From contig CALXOL010000012.1 in NCBI GenBank assembly GCA_944390015.1, positions 20,189-84,188 of the forward strand: a stretch of 64,000 nt of DNA. Reading direction: 5' to 3'. This DNA is from an uncultured Spirochaetaceae bacterium. Lineage in GTDB: Bacteria; Spirochaetota; Spirochaetia; Sphaerochaetales; Sphaerochaetaceae. Position numbers and translations under genes: made by a program. The notes under the pieces are model-generated. The model was not told where the DNA came from, ran no database searches, and was given only the letters and a program-made list of their open reading frames with translations. Shown piece by piece: positions 8,779 to 17,345 of the stretch. Each line of letters begins with the position of its first letter. Within the stretch, counting starts at the first letter, position 1.

Positions 8779-8964
8779 TCACCTCTGAAGAATGTATGAT
8801 TTATCGGAATCGTAGAACTTGATGCCGCTTCCCTTCCTGTCCTCAGGAAAAGCGATTATGATGCGCCTTCCTTCACTGTCATGGACTATCTCTTCCACTT
8901 TGTAGATCTTGAAAGAATCCGCACGATACACCCTGTCTCCTTTGAAGAATCTCGCCTTACTCAT
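8779..8964 (-). CDS. Small phage protein of unknown function
   Basis: A 61-residue basic protein beginning MSKARFFKGDRVYRAD. The start at 8964 is set by the ATGA overlap with the preceding gene, although the frame extends upstream. The sequence alternates short strands with charged residues (KIYKVEEIVHD, RRIIIAFPED), suggesting a small SH3-like beta barrel, but no family is recognised. It lies in a run of tightly packed small genes between the VRR-NUC gene and the packaging block. Confidence 0.55.
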   Translation of the reverse strand: MSKARFFKGDRVYRADSFKIYKVEEIVHDSEGRRIIIAFPEDRKGSGIKFYDSDKSYILQR

Positions 8965-9413
8965 TCCAGCCCCCTCACCATCGCTTGATAATGGATGTAT
9001 CCACACCTTCCGCAATCTGGTCCTGTCCATGGATAGCCATAAAGCTTGAATCCTTTTTCCAGGTATTCGCTTACTTTCACACAGAGCTCACTTGGAGAAA
9101 ATTCTCCTAAAAGAACATACTCCCTGTGCGTATGCACCTCACTCTGATGGGGTGCGCTATCCATGCGTTTTTCATGCGTTGTCCCATACGTATGAGGCTC
9201 ATACAGGGTGCGCCAGTCGTGATTCGCCGGAGCATTGATGAAGTCGGTTATGTCTATCCCGTAATCAACCCCTCCATCTCCCAGTTCAGCATACCAGCAA
9301 TTACTCTCGAGTTGAGGTTTATCAGAGAACAAATTCCACCGCTTACCCTCATTATCCTGGGCAACATAAACGCCAAAGAAATCAGCCACCTCCTGTGGTG
9401 AGTGTCTAACCAT
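8961..9413 (-). CDS. Phage protein with C-terminal DUF1737-like segment
   Basis: A 150-residue protein starting MVRHSPQEVADFFGVY. The N-terminal two thirds are unrecognised, with a short helix followed by WNLFSDKP. Near the C-terminus, ELCVKVSEYLEKGFKLYGYP resembles the DUF1737-type motif (V-N/S-x-x-L-x-x-G-W/F-x-x-x-G) found in many small phage proteins, followed by a CGRC pair. The ATG at 9413 lies inside the end of the previous gene and follows GAGGGGG. No biochemical role can be assigned. Confidence 0.55.
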   Translation of the reverse strand: MVRHSPQEVADFFGVYVAQDNEGKRWNLFSDKPQLESNCWYAELGDGGVDYGIDITDFINAPANHDWRTLYEPHTYGTTHEKRMDSAPHQSEVHTHREYVLLGEFSPSELCVKVSEYLEKGFKLYGYPWTGPDCGRCGYIHYQAMVRGLE

Positions 9414-9930
9414 TGCTAGCCCCCTTTTCCTCATCATCGAACAGATCTGGCTGCTCCACTCCGTTCTTGTTCTTCCTTGCGTAGAGATAGGCTTCATTCA
9501 GGACGTTCTCGATGTCCGCAATCTCCTCATCATCCAGGATGCCGTTATAGTCCTTCTCGTTGATATCATGCTCGACCCAGAAGTGCTCATCCGGAACCAG
9601 AAGAAAACAGGAGGATATGTTCATCCTGCTCTGTGCACCGGGGCAGTAGAGGGAACCTTTTAGGACATACCCCGAATACTCCTTCGCATCCTTCCTGATT
9701 GCCTCTGTAATGGTTATCCTGGTATCCATTTCATCCAGCTCCATGTGATAGCTCATTATCGGGACGAGCTTCTTTAAAGCCTTCTTGAAATCCTCATGTG
9801 GATTCCTCCTGCTCTTGATCGTCTCGGTCTCACCCTTCTCATTGAGAAGTTCGACCACGACATTTGAACCGTCGTACTTCGCTCTCATGATTTTCACGTT
9901 TTCATTTTCCTTCTTCTTGCCCATATTCAT
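9406..9930 (-). CDS. Phage protein of unknown function (replication block)
   Basis: A 174-residue acidic protein with no recognised domain. It starts at 9930 in an ATGA overlap with the VRR-NUC stop, though an in-frame ATG at 9924 has better spacing from AGGAGG. The middle carries strands such as DTRITITEAIRKD and SGYVLKGSLYCPG, and the end is a charged helix with QPDLFDDEEKG, reminiscent of peptides that dock onto a sliding clamp (QxxLFD). This clamp-binding idea is inference. The gene lies between nuclease and small accessory genes. Confidence 0.5.
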   Translation of the reverse strand: MNMGKKKENENVKIMRAKYDGSNVVVELLNEKGETETIKSRRNPHEDFKKALKKLVPIMSYHMELDEMDTRITITEAIRKDAKEYSGYVLKGSLYCPGAQSRMNISSCFLLVPDEHFWVEHDINEKDYNGILDDEEIADIENVLNEAYLYARKNKNGVEQPDLFDDEEKGASNG

Positions 9931-10295
9931 TTCCTCCTATGCCACTCGATGAGTGTTTCAACTTCCTCCACGGAATGAGCCAGATCATAAGCCACTCCGT
10001 ATGTCCTGCATTTCATCTCGAAGACCTTCTGCTCAGGGGACTGAGTTCCTCCCGGCTTCTTCATCTCAAGATATCCGATTCCATCCGGCCACCAGACAAC
10101 CAGGTCGGCCACGCCTTTTCTTAAGCCAAGTGCGATAAGCTGCGTGGTGCGTATCATATCCGTACCTGCGCCCTCGTTTGGAACGCTGTGGCAGAATATC
10201 CCGTTCTTCTGCAGAAGCTGCACCACCTCAGCCTGTATCACCGCCTCCGCAGGTCTTGGCACCATCTTGGCACCTCGATGTTTTTTCCTATCCAT
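9927..10295 (-). CDS. VRR-NUC domain nuclease
   Basis: A 122-residue stand-alone VRR-NUC protein of the PD-(D/E)XK superfamily. Visible motif elements are E-x-x-IQAEVVQLLQKNG (helix with the first Glu), RKGVADLVVWW (Asp of the PD element) and YLEMKKPGG (the ExK element). Phage copies are thought to act on branched or single-stranded DNA during replication and repair. The start at 10295 follows AAGGAGG. It is directly downstream of the iteron-like cluster and of the primase-helicase gene. Confidence 0.88.
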   Translation of the reverse strand: MDRKKHRGAKMVPRPAEAVIQAEVVQLLQKNGIFCHSVPNEGAGTDMIRTTQLIALGLRKGVADLVVWWPDGIGYLEMKKPGGTQSPEQKVFEMKCRTYGVAYDLAHSVEEVETLIEWHRRK

Positions 10296-10451
10296 GAACC
10301 CTCCTTACACGGTTCCAACTCATCCCCATGCTCCCTGGTGCCAATGGTGCCACACTCCATAGAGTGTGTGGCACATCCGTTGGCACCATTTGGGGAGATT
10401 GCATCACTGGTGCCAAAATGTTTTTGGCACCACGTTGGCACCATTGGCACC
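10257..10451. repeat. Cluster of TGGCACC iteron-like repeats, candidate phage origin
   Basis: The heptamer TGGCACC occurs on the plus strand at 10257, 10268, 10381, 10425, 10436 and 10445, and in inverse orientation (GGTGCCA) at 10337, 10346 and 10409; a degenerate copy (TGGCACA) is at 10369. Spacings of 9 and 11 bp recur. Between the copies is a hairpin with a 7-bp stem, 10351-10357 with 10362-10368, loop CATA. The cluster spans the 108-bp gap between the primase-helicase and VRR-NUC genes and reaches into both ends. Clustered direct and inverted repeats next to a primase-helicase gene fit a phage replication origin; this is inference. Confidence 0.6.
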
Positions 10452-12398
10452 ACCCTGTTTTTCCATGCCTGAAAGCGTCAGCAGACAGCATGAAACCGAG
10501 ACCTCGTCAACCATCAGAATCTGCTCTTCAACCATCTGGATCACACCTGCGGAAAGCATCTTCCTGAGGAACCTTGAGCCGTAGTCGTTGGCGAAAACCT
10601 TCTTGATCTTGTTGCGGCTCCATGCCAGGACATCCCTCATGTAGTTCCTCAAATCCGAGCTTGACAATGCAGGGTAACCGAGCATCATCTTGTGCTCGCT
10701 CCTCAGCCATGCATCGGAAATGATCATCATCTCTTCCGTGATATCAACCTGCTTGCCTTCCTCGCCCACAGGCTCTATGATTGCGGATCTGACCTCTTCA
10801 CCGTCCTCATCAAGCCAGCCGTTGATTACCGCGCCCTTCAGATGAACCTCAACAGGTTCCTGAAGCTCCGCATCCTTCTGCTTGGTCTGAGTCAAGGTGA
10901 GATAGCCCTTCTCGTTGGTCACACAGATAGCAACATCCGCAGCGGCGTTGAGCGCACTTGACCCTCTTGCCCTCATGTCGGCTTCCTTGGATACTCCCGT
11001 ATGGTGGATAAGCAGAATTGCGCACTTGTACTTATTCTGGAGCTCCATGAGCGATTCGAGGAAACCGCTGATTTCTTCTGCGGAGTTCTCGTCTCCGGAG
11101 AAAAAGCGGTTGAGAGTGTCGATTGCGATGATGTCCGGCTGCATGCCGGAAAGGTCTATCTGCTCTGCGACGAATGCCAGATCCGAGGCTTCGTTGAGTC
11201 TCTTAGGACCTTTCGAGATCTTGAACGTACCAACTGATGAGAGGCCGTGCTCCTGTGCCCATAATGCTACCCTTCCCCTCAGCCCTGCGAATCCCTCTCC
11301 GCAGAGATAGAGGCAGTTGGCATTCCTGGCTTTCATCCCCATCCAGCTTCCACGGCCGGTAGACATGCTCAGCAGCATGTCCAGGACAACGAACGTTTTT
11401 CCGGAATTCGATGCGCCGAAAACCATTGCAAGCCCTTCACGAGGAATCCATCCCTTTATCAGCCAGCGCAGAGGGGATGGTGTTTTCAGAAGCTCGTCTC
11501 CATCCTCGATCCATGAGGATGTCTGAGGCATAAGAAGGTTCTTTAGAGCCTCAAGACCATGCTCAGCAGCATAGTCGTTGGCATCCATTCCCGCATCGGG
11601 AATGAGCTTGTATGGAAGTCCGGTCCTCTCAGCGTAGGATTTCCCCGGATTGCTTCCATCCTCCTTCAGGTCGTTGTCGGCCACGACGGTGAGTTCAAGC
11701 ATGGATTTCAGCTCATCAGCCACATCCTTCATGTTGTTCCCATCGAAAGCAACGATTACCGGTGTTCCCGTGGCCTCATAGATTGACGCTCCCGTGGCAT
11801 AGCCCTCGCAGAGGTAGGCCTTATCCTCCAAGGTGCCTATAACACAGAATCCGCCCTTCTTACGGGCTCCGGGAAGGAACCATTTGCGTTTCTCAGGATC
11901 TGCGAAGATCTTCTGAATTGACCTGATCTCTCCATCAGATCCGTAGACGGGGACTATGCATGCATCCCCCGTCTCGGTGATATGGAGAAGACCGTCATGG
12001 TTCCTCACACTTTTTCTTTCCAGATAGCTGAAGCCGTCAGGACATACGGCGGAGTTCAGATAAATCTCCTTGGCCTTTTCAGCTCCTTTCCTCCATTCAT
12101 CCTCCTGGATTTTCTTCCTTTCAGCGTCAGCACGCCTAATCGCCTCCCAGTCGGTTGATGTGTAATCGGACTTATTCTTGCTCGACCATCTGAACTCGGT
12201 TCCTGTCTGCCAGCAGCCTCCTATGGCTATCTGGAGGTTCCCATCGTTGTAGTGGTATACGTACCATCCGGCCTTGTCTCCGCGCTTTTTAACATCGAAC
12301 CTGTGGAGCCTGTCGTCCATCACGGGATTGACGGACACCCCCAGAAGACGCTGGATGAAGGTTTGGAATGATTCAGCCGAGAAGTTTTCTTCTTGCAT
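10404..12398 (-). CDS. Phage primase (Toprim) fused to RepA-like replicative helicase
   Basis: A 664-residue protein. Residues 1-130 hold an N-terminal region with a zinc-free prim-pol-like start; residues 150-290 form the Toprim part (YLCEGYATGASIYEATG, AFDGNNMKD and VVADND, giving the Glu and the DxD aspartates). From about residue 315 comes a RecA-fold helicase of the AAA_25/RepA type with Walker A FGASNSGKTF, Walker B DIIAIDTL and a HHTG sensor (LLIHHTGVS). It should prime and unwind DNA at the phage origin. Start 12398 follows AGGAGGTGATTGAGG. The final 17 codons run through the origin-like repeats, giving the odd end GGANGANVV. Confidence 0.88.
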   Translation of the reverse strand: MQEENFSAESFQTFIQRLLGVSVNPVMDDRLHRFDVKKRGDKAGWYVYHYNDGNLQIAIGGCWQTGTEFRWSSKNKSDYTSTDWEAIRRADAERKKIQEDEWRKGAEKAKEIYLNSAVCPDGFSYLERKSVRNHDGLLHITETGDACIVPVYGSDGEIRSIQKIFADPEKRKWFLPGARKKGGFCVIGTLEDKAYLCEGYATGASIYEATGTPVIVAFDGNNMKDVADELKSMLELTVVADNDLKEDGSNPGKSYAERTGLPYKLIPDAGMDANDYAAEHGLEALKNLLMPQTSSWIEDGDELLKTPSPLRWLIKGWIPREGLAMVFGASNSGKTFVVLDMLLSMSTGRGSWMGMKARNANCLYLCGEGFAGLRGRVALWAQEHGLSSVGTFKISKGPKRLNEASDLAFVAEQIDLSGMQPDIIAIDTLNRFFSGDENSAEEISGFLESLMELQNKYKCAILLIHHTGVSKEADMRARGSSALNAAADVAICVTNEKGYLTLTQTKQKDAELQEPVEVHLKGAVINGWLDEDGEEVRSAIIEPVGEEGKQVDITEEMMIISDAWLRSEHKMMLGYPALSSSDLRNYMRDVLAWSRNKIKKVFANDYGSRFLRKMLSAGVIQMVEEQILMVDEVSVSCCLLTLSGMEKQGGANGANVVPKTFWHQ

Positions 12399-14049
12399 CC
12401 TCAATCACCTCCTTCTCCTTTTCTGCCTCTCCTTTCAGCTCCTCAATATCAGAAGCCCAGAGCATGTAGGCTATGTTCTTGTATCTCCTGTCCTGTTCGG
12501 ACCTCTTTGTTATGATTACCTGAGGCCTCTCGCATGCCTCTATGACAGATATCAGCTGCCACCAGTCGTCCTCGCTCTGGATGTCGTTGCAGAAATCATC
12601 GGCAAGATCAACGCCGGCTTTTCTTGCAACCTTAATGAGCTCGATTATCGACTTCCTTCTCATCCTCTCATGCCATACGAAGAAATACTTGCTTATCCTG
12701 TCGTTGCCGTTCGTACGGAATTCGCAGACGATCATGGGAGTGTTGTTCTTCCGGGAAGAAGTTATCATCCAAGACCACTTCCAGACTGAATGTTTCTCAT
12801 ATCCATCCCCGTTCACATCCCCGTCATAGAGCACCCATGTAAGGGAATTCTTCGGGAACACATATCCGCATGAAGGACATGCGGCCAGGGACAGCGGAAC
12901 TATCTCAAGGCACTGCGGACATTCCTTGCACGGCATGACTCCCTGCCTCGCCTCACCCTTCCTCGCAGGAGGAGAGACGAAAGCCACGGGACCATGGCGC
13001 TGCACGTTTCCAGCAAAATCAAGAATCAGGCAGTCCCCGCCGTTTGATTTGAGTCTCAATCCCCTGCCAGCCATCTGAAGATAGAGTCCAGGGGACATCG
13101 TAGGCCTGAGCATGGCTATCATGTCGATGTCCGGATAATCGAACCCTGTAGTGAGAAGATTGGCGTTGCAGAGCGCCGTGGTGTGGCCATGAGTGAAGCA
13201 ATAGAGGATTTCCTCCCTGTCTTCCATGCTCATGTTTCCAGCGATGTATGCGGCCTTCATACCCTTCTCTGAAAGTATCTCGGATATGTGCCTGGCGTGC
13301 TCGACTCCGGAGCAGAATATGAGGATGTGCTCCCTTCTGTAATATGCGGCGCTCCTGATTATCTCCTCAGCGACTGATTCATTTGTCGTGAAAGTGTCCA
13401 GCTCCTTCTGGAGGTCGGAGTCTATGAACTCCCCTCCCCTGAGCCGGACGTTAGAAACATCAAGTTTAGTGAAAGTTCCCTTGCTTCTGAGTTTGGCTAG
13501 ATATCCAAGCCCCTGAAGCTCTAGAATCGAGACGGGCTGGATCAAATCATCGAATATCCCGTCCCCATCTGTAAGATATCCCTGCCCCATCCTGTACGGA
13601 GTGGCCGTGAGCCCTATGACCCTGGCTCTGCTGTGTCCCAGGAAGCGGCGGTACATCCCCTGGTCCTCGTTGTTGATGAGATGTGCCTCGTCTATCAGGA
13701 TGAATCTGACATCAGGCACGGATATCTTGTAGATTGATTGGATTGATGCGAAAGTCACGGGCTGAGAGAGATCCTTGCATCTGATGGATGATGAATATAG
13801 TCCTATGGAAAGATCTGGAGCGGTTCTGTGAAGCGCCCTGGCATCCTGTTCTATGAGCTCCTTCTGATGCGTGAGAATCATGATTTTTATTCCAGGCCAC
13901 CATTCGAGTGCGGCCTTTATGAATGCGGCGATGCATACGCTCTTACCCGAGCCGGTCGGAAGAACCAGGCACGGATTCTTGCCGGGATTCTCCGCAAGAT
14001 AATCAAAAGTCGATTGAATCGCTTTCAGCTGATATGTCCTCAGTTCCAT
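12373..14049 (-). CDS. Superfamily 2 DEAD/DEAH-type phage helicase
   Basis: A 558-residue helicase. Motif I is LPTGSGKS near residue 31, motif II is LIDEAHLI, motif III is GLTATPYR, and the second domain has motif V TTGFDYPDIDMI and motif VI QMAGRGLR. A zinc ribbon follows (CKECPQCLEI ... CPSCGYVF). This arrangement is common in phage helicases of the YprA/ResIII-like group that work with a RecB-like nuclease, here encoded directly upstream in an overlapping frame. Start 14049 follows GGGAGGGG. The role in phage recombination or replication is inferred. Confidence 0.9.
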   Translation of the reverse strand: MELRTYQLKAIQSTFDYLAENPGKNPCLVLPTGSGKSVCIAAFIKAALEWWPGIKIMILTHQKELIEQDARALHRTAPDLSIGLYSSSIRCKDLSQPVTFASIQSIYKISVPDVRFILIDEAHLINNEDQGMYRRFLGHSRARVIGLTATPYRMGQGYLTDGDGIFDDLIQPVSILELQGLGYLAKLRSKGTFTKLDVSNVRLRGGEFIDSDLQKELDTFTTNESVAEEIIRSAAYYRREHILIFCSGVEHARHISEILSEKGMKAAYIAGNMSMEDREEILYCFTHGHTTALCNANLLTTGFDYPDIDMIAMLRPTMSPGLYLQMAGRGLRLKSNGGDCLILDFAGNVQRHGPVAFVSPPARKGEARQGVMPCKECPQCLEIVPLSLAACPSCGYVFPKNSLTWVLYDGDVNGDGYEKHSVWKWSWMITSSRKNNTPMIVCEFRTNGNDRISKYFFVWHERMRRKSIIELIKVARKAGVDLADDFCNDIQSEDDWWQLISVIEACERPQVIITKRSEQDRRYKNIAYMLWASDIEELKGEAEKEKEVIEDARRKLLG

Positions 14050-15064
14050 GCTCGCCCCTCCCTATAGCAGCCTTTATGTCTTCGGATGAATATCCTTCCC
14101 ATCCGTTAAGCACGTCTCCTAGCTCCGGAATCCTGTAACATGCAGAATCCTTCGTGCTCGCCTCCCTTACCAGCTCCCAGGAAGGAACCATGTCCGGATG
14201 GAACACATGACATGGACAGCCCTTCCTCTGAGCCTCAAGCGGTATCTCCTTGCCTCCGTAACAAGCGCACGTGCATCTTTCGTCCTTCTCGGCCGTGAAA
14301 TGGATGCATGTGCGACAATGGACTTCGGGAAGAATCATTCCTCCGTGACAGAGGTCGTGGAAACGGCAGAACCGGCACTGCCACCAGTCTGGTCTCGTTG
14401 ATATCGGAGAAGGTATGTAGTCCGAGACGGCTATATCCTGTCCTCTTTTTATGAGGCTCTGCGCATAAGGCTTATCAAGTCTGATCCGTTCGGAATACAT
14501 CCTGTCGTCATCCTTCGAAACTGCGACATAGAGCGCCCTTTCAATCTTCAATCCAAGAGTCAGGGATGCGCCGAGCATCTCGCACTGCATCTGTGCGTAA
14601 TGCATGGGCTTGGCCTTCATCACACCTTTTGATTCAAGCTCGTTGAAGCTCTCCCTGTTGTGGGTTTTTACCTCAAGCGTATGAGGAGTTTTTGGAGCCT
14701 CTGGAACCCCGGAAAGGATGAGGCCGTCAGGATGTCCTTTGACATGGCAGCCGAAATCCATGTCGAGCTGCTTGTCCAGGACATAATCAAGCTCCATGCC
14801 TATCATCCTGAGGTCGGATACCACGGTCTCCTCCTCCCTCTGTCCTCTTCTGAAAAGGCGCAGCATGCGCCCATCCTGAACGTCCCATGAGAACCATCGG
14901 AAGTTGAGCCAGAGGTAACGTGGACAGTGATGGCCTATCAGGGAAACGCCGAGATAGGGTCTAAGCTCGGCCTTGTTTCCCTGCCAGAACCATGCATCGT
15001 CAATCATCTCCGCAGTCTTTGATCTTGAGATTGTAAGGTCGATGTTCTGCTTAAGTTCCGCCAT
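14003..15064 (-). CDS. PD-(D/E)XK nuclease, RecB/Cas4-like
   Basis: A 353-residue protein. The catalytic core includes GHPDGLIL (Asp) and LEVKTHNRESF (ExK), followed by a Gln-rich helix HYAQMQCEMLG with the QxxxY-like element of RecB nucleases. A cysteine cluster, CRFCRFHDLCHGG, comes after it, and a further Cys-rich segment (CRTCIHF ... CTCACYGG) may bind zinc or an iron-sulphur cluster as in Cas4 proteins. It lies between the DUF669 gene and the helicase and overlaps the helicase start by 47 bp. A nuclease for DNA ends during recombination is the likely role. Confidence 0.85.
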   Translation of the reverse strand: MAELKQNIDLTISRSKTAEMIDDAWFWQGNKAELRPYLGVSLIGHHCPRYLWLNFRWFSWDVQDGRMLRLFRRGQREEETVVSDLRMIGMELDYVLDKQLDMDFGCHVKGHPDGLILSGVPEAPKTPHTLEVKTHNRESFNELESKGVMKAKPMHYAQMQCEMLGASLTLGLKIERALYVAVSKDDDRMYSERIRLDKPYAQSLIKRGQDIAVSDYIPSPISTRPDWWQCRFCRFHDLCHGGMILPEVHCRTCIHFTAEKDERCTCACYGGKEIPLEAQRKGCPCHVFHPDMVPSWELVREASTKDSACYRIPELGDVLNGWEGYSSEDIKAAIGRGEHGTEDISAESDSIDF

Positions 15065-15072
15065 TTCCAGCC

Positions 15073-15576
15073 TCAGAAACTCATAGGTGGTTTTTTCAAA
15101 CCAGGCTTAGGAGCCGCAGCGGAAGCGGATGCCGTACCTGGTACGTCGTTTGCAGGTCTGAAAGATGGATCCGCAGCTACTCCGTATTCAACGATGTTGT
15201 TCGATGCGGGATACTGCTCCGTAGCCGCTTGGTACTTGACTTTGATAGGAGTCACCTTGTTCAGGAGTACGTCTGTGTCGCTTATCCTCCTTCCCACTCC
15301 GAGCGCATCAAGCAGATTCGCAAGATGCCTCTTTCCTGCCGCCATCTTCTGGGCATCTGAAGATGAGGTGATCACCCTGCCCCATATCCTGCGTCCTGGG
15401 TAATTAGGTCCTACTATGCTGAACTGCATCTTCAACACCCAGCTTGAACCGTCCTTCGTCGGTTCCTCTTCAGCTGAAACTATCTGCGCCGGGTACACTC
15501 CTGCGGGAACCGGTTCAAACTCACCGAGTCCGCCCTTCTCTTCCGTCACATCGATTGCATGATTTAATCTTGCCAT
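15073..15576 (-). CDS. DUF669 protein, putative single-stranded DNA-binding protein
   Basis: A 167-residue protein of the DUF669 type: an N-terminal motif FEPVPAGVYPAQIVSAEEEPTK-like start, an OB-like strand with WVLKMQFSIVG and GRRIWGRVIT, then the conserved helix HLANLLDALG. The last 35 residues are a flexible Ala/Pro-rich linker ending in PPMSF, like the tail of an SSB protein that ends in hydrophobic residues. In phages, DUF669 genes travel with a Sak4-type ATPase and RecB-like nuclease, exactly as here, and the set is thought to anneal or protect single strands. Confidence 0.8.
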   Translation of the reverse strand: MARLNHAIDVTEEKGGLGEFEPVPAGVYPAQIVSAEEEPTKDGSSWVLKMQFSIVGPNYPGRRIWGRVITSSSDAQKMAAGKRHLANLLDALGVGRRISDTDVLLNKVTPIKVKYQAATEQYPASNNIVEYGVAADPSFRPANDVPGTASASAAAPKPGLKKPPMSF

Positions 15577-16002
15577 TTAGGCCTCCTCCTTAAGTGTTAT
15601 CTCAAGAGAGCTCCTAGCCCTCTTGGTAGTCATTGAATCGAGAACAGCGTTTTTCTGTTCATCATTGAGCTTGTAGAAAAGAGTCGCCGAATAGTCGTAC
15701 TTTACGTTGAAAAGCGTTTCAGGCATGCAGCCAAGCTTCTTAATCTCGTAATCGGCCATCTGCTTGTCCACCTTTCTAGTAAGCTTGTGAGTGATCTTGA
15801 CGGTGTATGCTTCGCTGTCCAGACGCTCCACTCCTTCGAAATCCGAGGAAGGGTCTATTGTTGAGAACTTCTCCTCAAGCTCCTCTTCCTTTTTCTTCTG
15901 ATACTCCTGCCATTTTTTCTCAGCATCCTTGGCTTCATTGATATCTGCCACGAGCTGGTCGAATTCAGAACTTTCGATAGCTACAACGGGAATCTTAGGC
16001 AT
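15577..16002 (-). CDS. Phage protein of unknown function beside recombination genes
   Basis: A 141-residue protein. The N-terminal half is a strongly charged coiled-coil helix (AKDAEKKWQEYQKKKEEELEE-like), the C-terminal half has strands with AYTVKITHKLTRKVDK and ends in a helix. The start MPKIPVVA at 16002 follows GGGAG at good spacing and overlaps the ATPase gene stop by 8 bp. It is probably a partner of the adjacent ATPase and DUF669 protein; the function is not recognised. Confidence 0.5.
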   Translation of the reverse strand: MPKIPVVAIESSEFDQLVADINEAKDAEKKWQEYQKKKEEELEEKFSTIDPSSDFEGVERLDSEAYTVKITHKLTRKVDKQMADYEIKKLGCMPETLFNVKYDYSATLFYKLNDEQKNAVLDSMTTKRARSSLEITLKEEA

Positions 16003-16681
16003 TCTCATCTCCCGATATCTTGTTGAAGATCTTTGTGAGGTTGGGCTCCTCGTAGAAATCAAGGGAACCCGATCTATCCTTTGCCTCATATGTGGTATCG
16101 GAGAAGGTCTGAAGATAACGGTTCACGTTACCTTCACTGTCCTTGACTGCAATTAATGCAAACTCTTCATCAAAGAAATATCCGATGCCCTGTGTAAGAT
16201 TCTTCCCGGGGAGGGACGGAGTGTAGAGGATTAATCCGGAATCCATCTGTGTCCTCTCCATCTTGGCTGAGAAGTAGACGTTCTTCCCTGGGATATCCCT
16301 GAAGGCTCTTAGAAGCCTGTTCATCCTGTCCTGCATCTCCCCGTATGCCTTACGGCCGTCCTTGGAATTCGCCTTTTCTGTGGAAAGCACCTGTTCGGCA
16401 ATCTCCGATATCGAGTCCAGACAAATTGTCTGATACTCCTTAGCCTCATCGCTTTCTGTAACCCATGCATATGCCTCATTGAGATCGTCTATGTTGCTGA
16501 TCACCGCATATGGGAGCTTCTCCTTTCTGAGGGATAGAAGTCCCGATTCTGCAGAAAGTATGAAAGGCTTCGGTGCCGTAGCACATAACCTGGTCTTTCC
16601 TGCTCCCGGTGCGCCATACACCAGGACCTTGACTCCGGCATCCCTGCCGTAACCTTCTGTAGATAAGATTTTCAATGCCAT
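15995..16681 (-). CDS. AAA_24/Sak4-type phage ATPase
   Basis: A 228-residue RecA-fold NTPase. Walker A is VYGAPGAGKTRL, Walker B is TICLDSISEIAEQ, followed by a long helix and the strand NVYFSAKMERTQ. This is the pattern of phage AAA_24 proteins, which include the Sak4 single-strand annealing recombinases. Its neighbours, DUF669 (SSB-like) and a RecB-like nuclease, are the usual companions. The start at 16681 (MALKILS) is chosen over ATG 16687 because GGAGG lies seven bases before it. Confidence 0.82.
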   Translation of the reverse strand: MALKILSTEGYGRDAGVKVLVYGAPGAGKTRLCATAPKPFILSAESGLLSLRKEKLPYAVISNIDDLNEAYAWVTESDEAKEYQTICLDSISEIAEQVLSTEKANSKDGRKAYGEMQDRMNRLLRAFRDIPGKNVYFSAKMERTQMDSGLILYTPSLPGKNLTQGIGYFFDEEFALIAVKDSEGNVNRYLQTFSDTTYEAKDRSGSLDFYEEPNLTKIFNKISGDENA

Positions 16682-16683
16682 TC

Positions 16684-16902
16684 TCATTCCTCCTTCACGG
16701 TCACTCTGACCTGTTCCTTCTTCACGAAAACCTGGCAGCATGTTATGCTGTCGTTGACGAGGATGAATGAAGGCGGTCCCCACGGGCACATGCCGGAGGC
16801 GATGAGCTCCTCCGCCTTCTTTTTCATCTCATCCGCCCTTGAGACCAGAACCTCATAATCCCTTATGACTGTCTGCCTCGGCGGTCTGTACTTTCCAGCC
16901 AT
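16684..16902 (-). CDS. Small early phage protein
   Basis: A 72-residue protein with a predicted helix (YEVLVSRADEMKKKAEELIA) followed by a beta-rich end with CPWGPP and two adjacent cysteines. No family is recognised. It begins directly after the stop of the preceding small gene and ends two bases before the ATPase start, so it belongs to one tightly coupled early transcript. Confidence 0.5.
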   Translation of the reverse strand: MAGKYRPPRQTVIRDYEVLVSRADEMKKKAEELIASGMCPWGPPSFILVNDSITCCQVFVKKEQVRVTVKEE

Positions 16903-17082
16903 CTACTCAACCTCCACAGTCTCACCTTTTGCGAATGCATAGGTGCTTCTAATCTCAAGTGATGGCTTCTTCGTGTAGGCCACGTTCACCGTCACTCCCT
17001 CGAATCCTGATGATTCATGCGAGCGCTTGATTGCGTCCTCAAGCTGGGCTTCCGCTGTCAATGTGATGTCGCTTAGTTTCAT
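16903..17082 (-). CDS. Small early phage protein
   Basis: A 59-residue frame beginning MKLSDITLTAEAQ and ending KGETVEVE. The ATG at 17082 overlaps the preceding stop as ATGA, GAGGAG sits upstream, and the stop abuts the next start, so coupling on both sides argues that it is translated. The C-terminal half has an alternating strand pattern (GVTVNVAYTKKPSLEIRS). Function unknown. Confidence 0.55.
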   Translation of the reverse strand: MKLSDITLTAEAQLEDAIKRSHESSGFEGVTVNVAYTKKPSLEIRSTYAFAKGETVEVE

Positions 17083-17345
17083 AAAGCTCCTCCGTTATCT
17101 TTCTTCCGGCTCTCAGCCAGCAGTTTCCTGTATTTCCTCTCCGCCCTCTCCTTGTCCCCGAGTGTGCAGAAGCAGAGATTACCGTCCTGCTCCGCCAAAC
17201 CTCCGATGTCGAAGATGAGATTCAGTAGTATCGAATCATTGATGCCCAATGCATATTTCAGATCCATCTTCCTGGTCATCTTCGGATACACCTGTATGAG
17301 CCTCACCAGGGCAAGCCTGTTCCTATGGGTCTCCGTCCTGCTCAT
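17079..17345 (-). CDS. Small early phage protein, possibly winged-helix
   Basis: An 88-residue basic protein. The pattern NRLALVRLIQVYPKMTRKMDLKYALGINDSILLNLIF suggests two or three helices of a small DNA-binding fold followed by a hairpin with GNLCFCTLGD. Both ends overlap neighbours by ATGA. This is only suggestive of a regulator; no family is recognised. Confidence 0.5.
   Translation of the reverse strand: MSRTETHRNRLALVRLIQVYPKMTRKMDLKYALGINDSILLNLIFDIGGLAEQDGNLCFCTLGDKERAERKYRKLLAESRKKDNGGAL

Noticed and set aside
10144..10584. Overlapping frames on both strands across the TGGCACC repeats
   Set aside because: They are artefacts of the repeats and antisense to VRR-NUC and primase-helicase; repeated words such as WCQ and GTI are typical of translated iterons, and none has a ribosome site.
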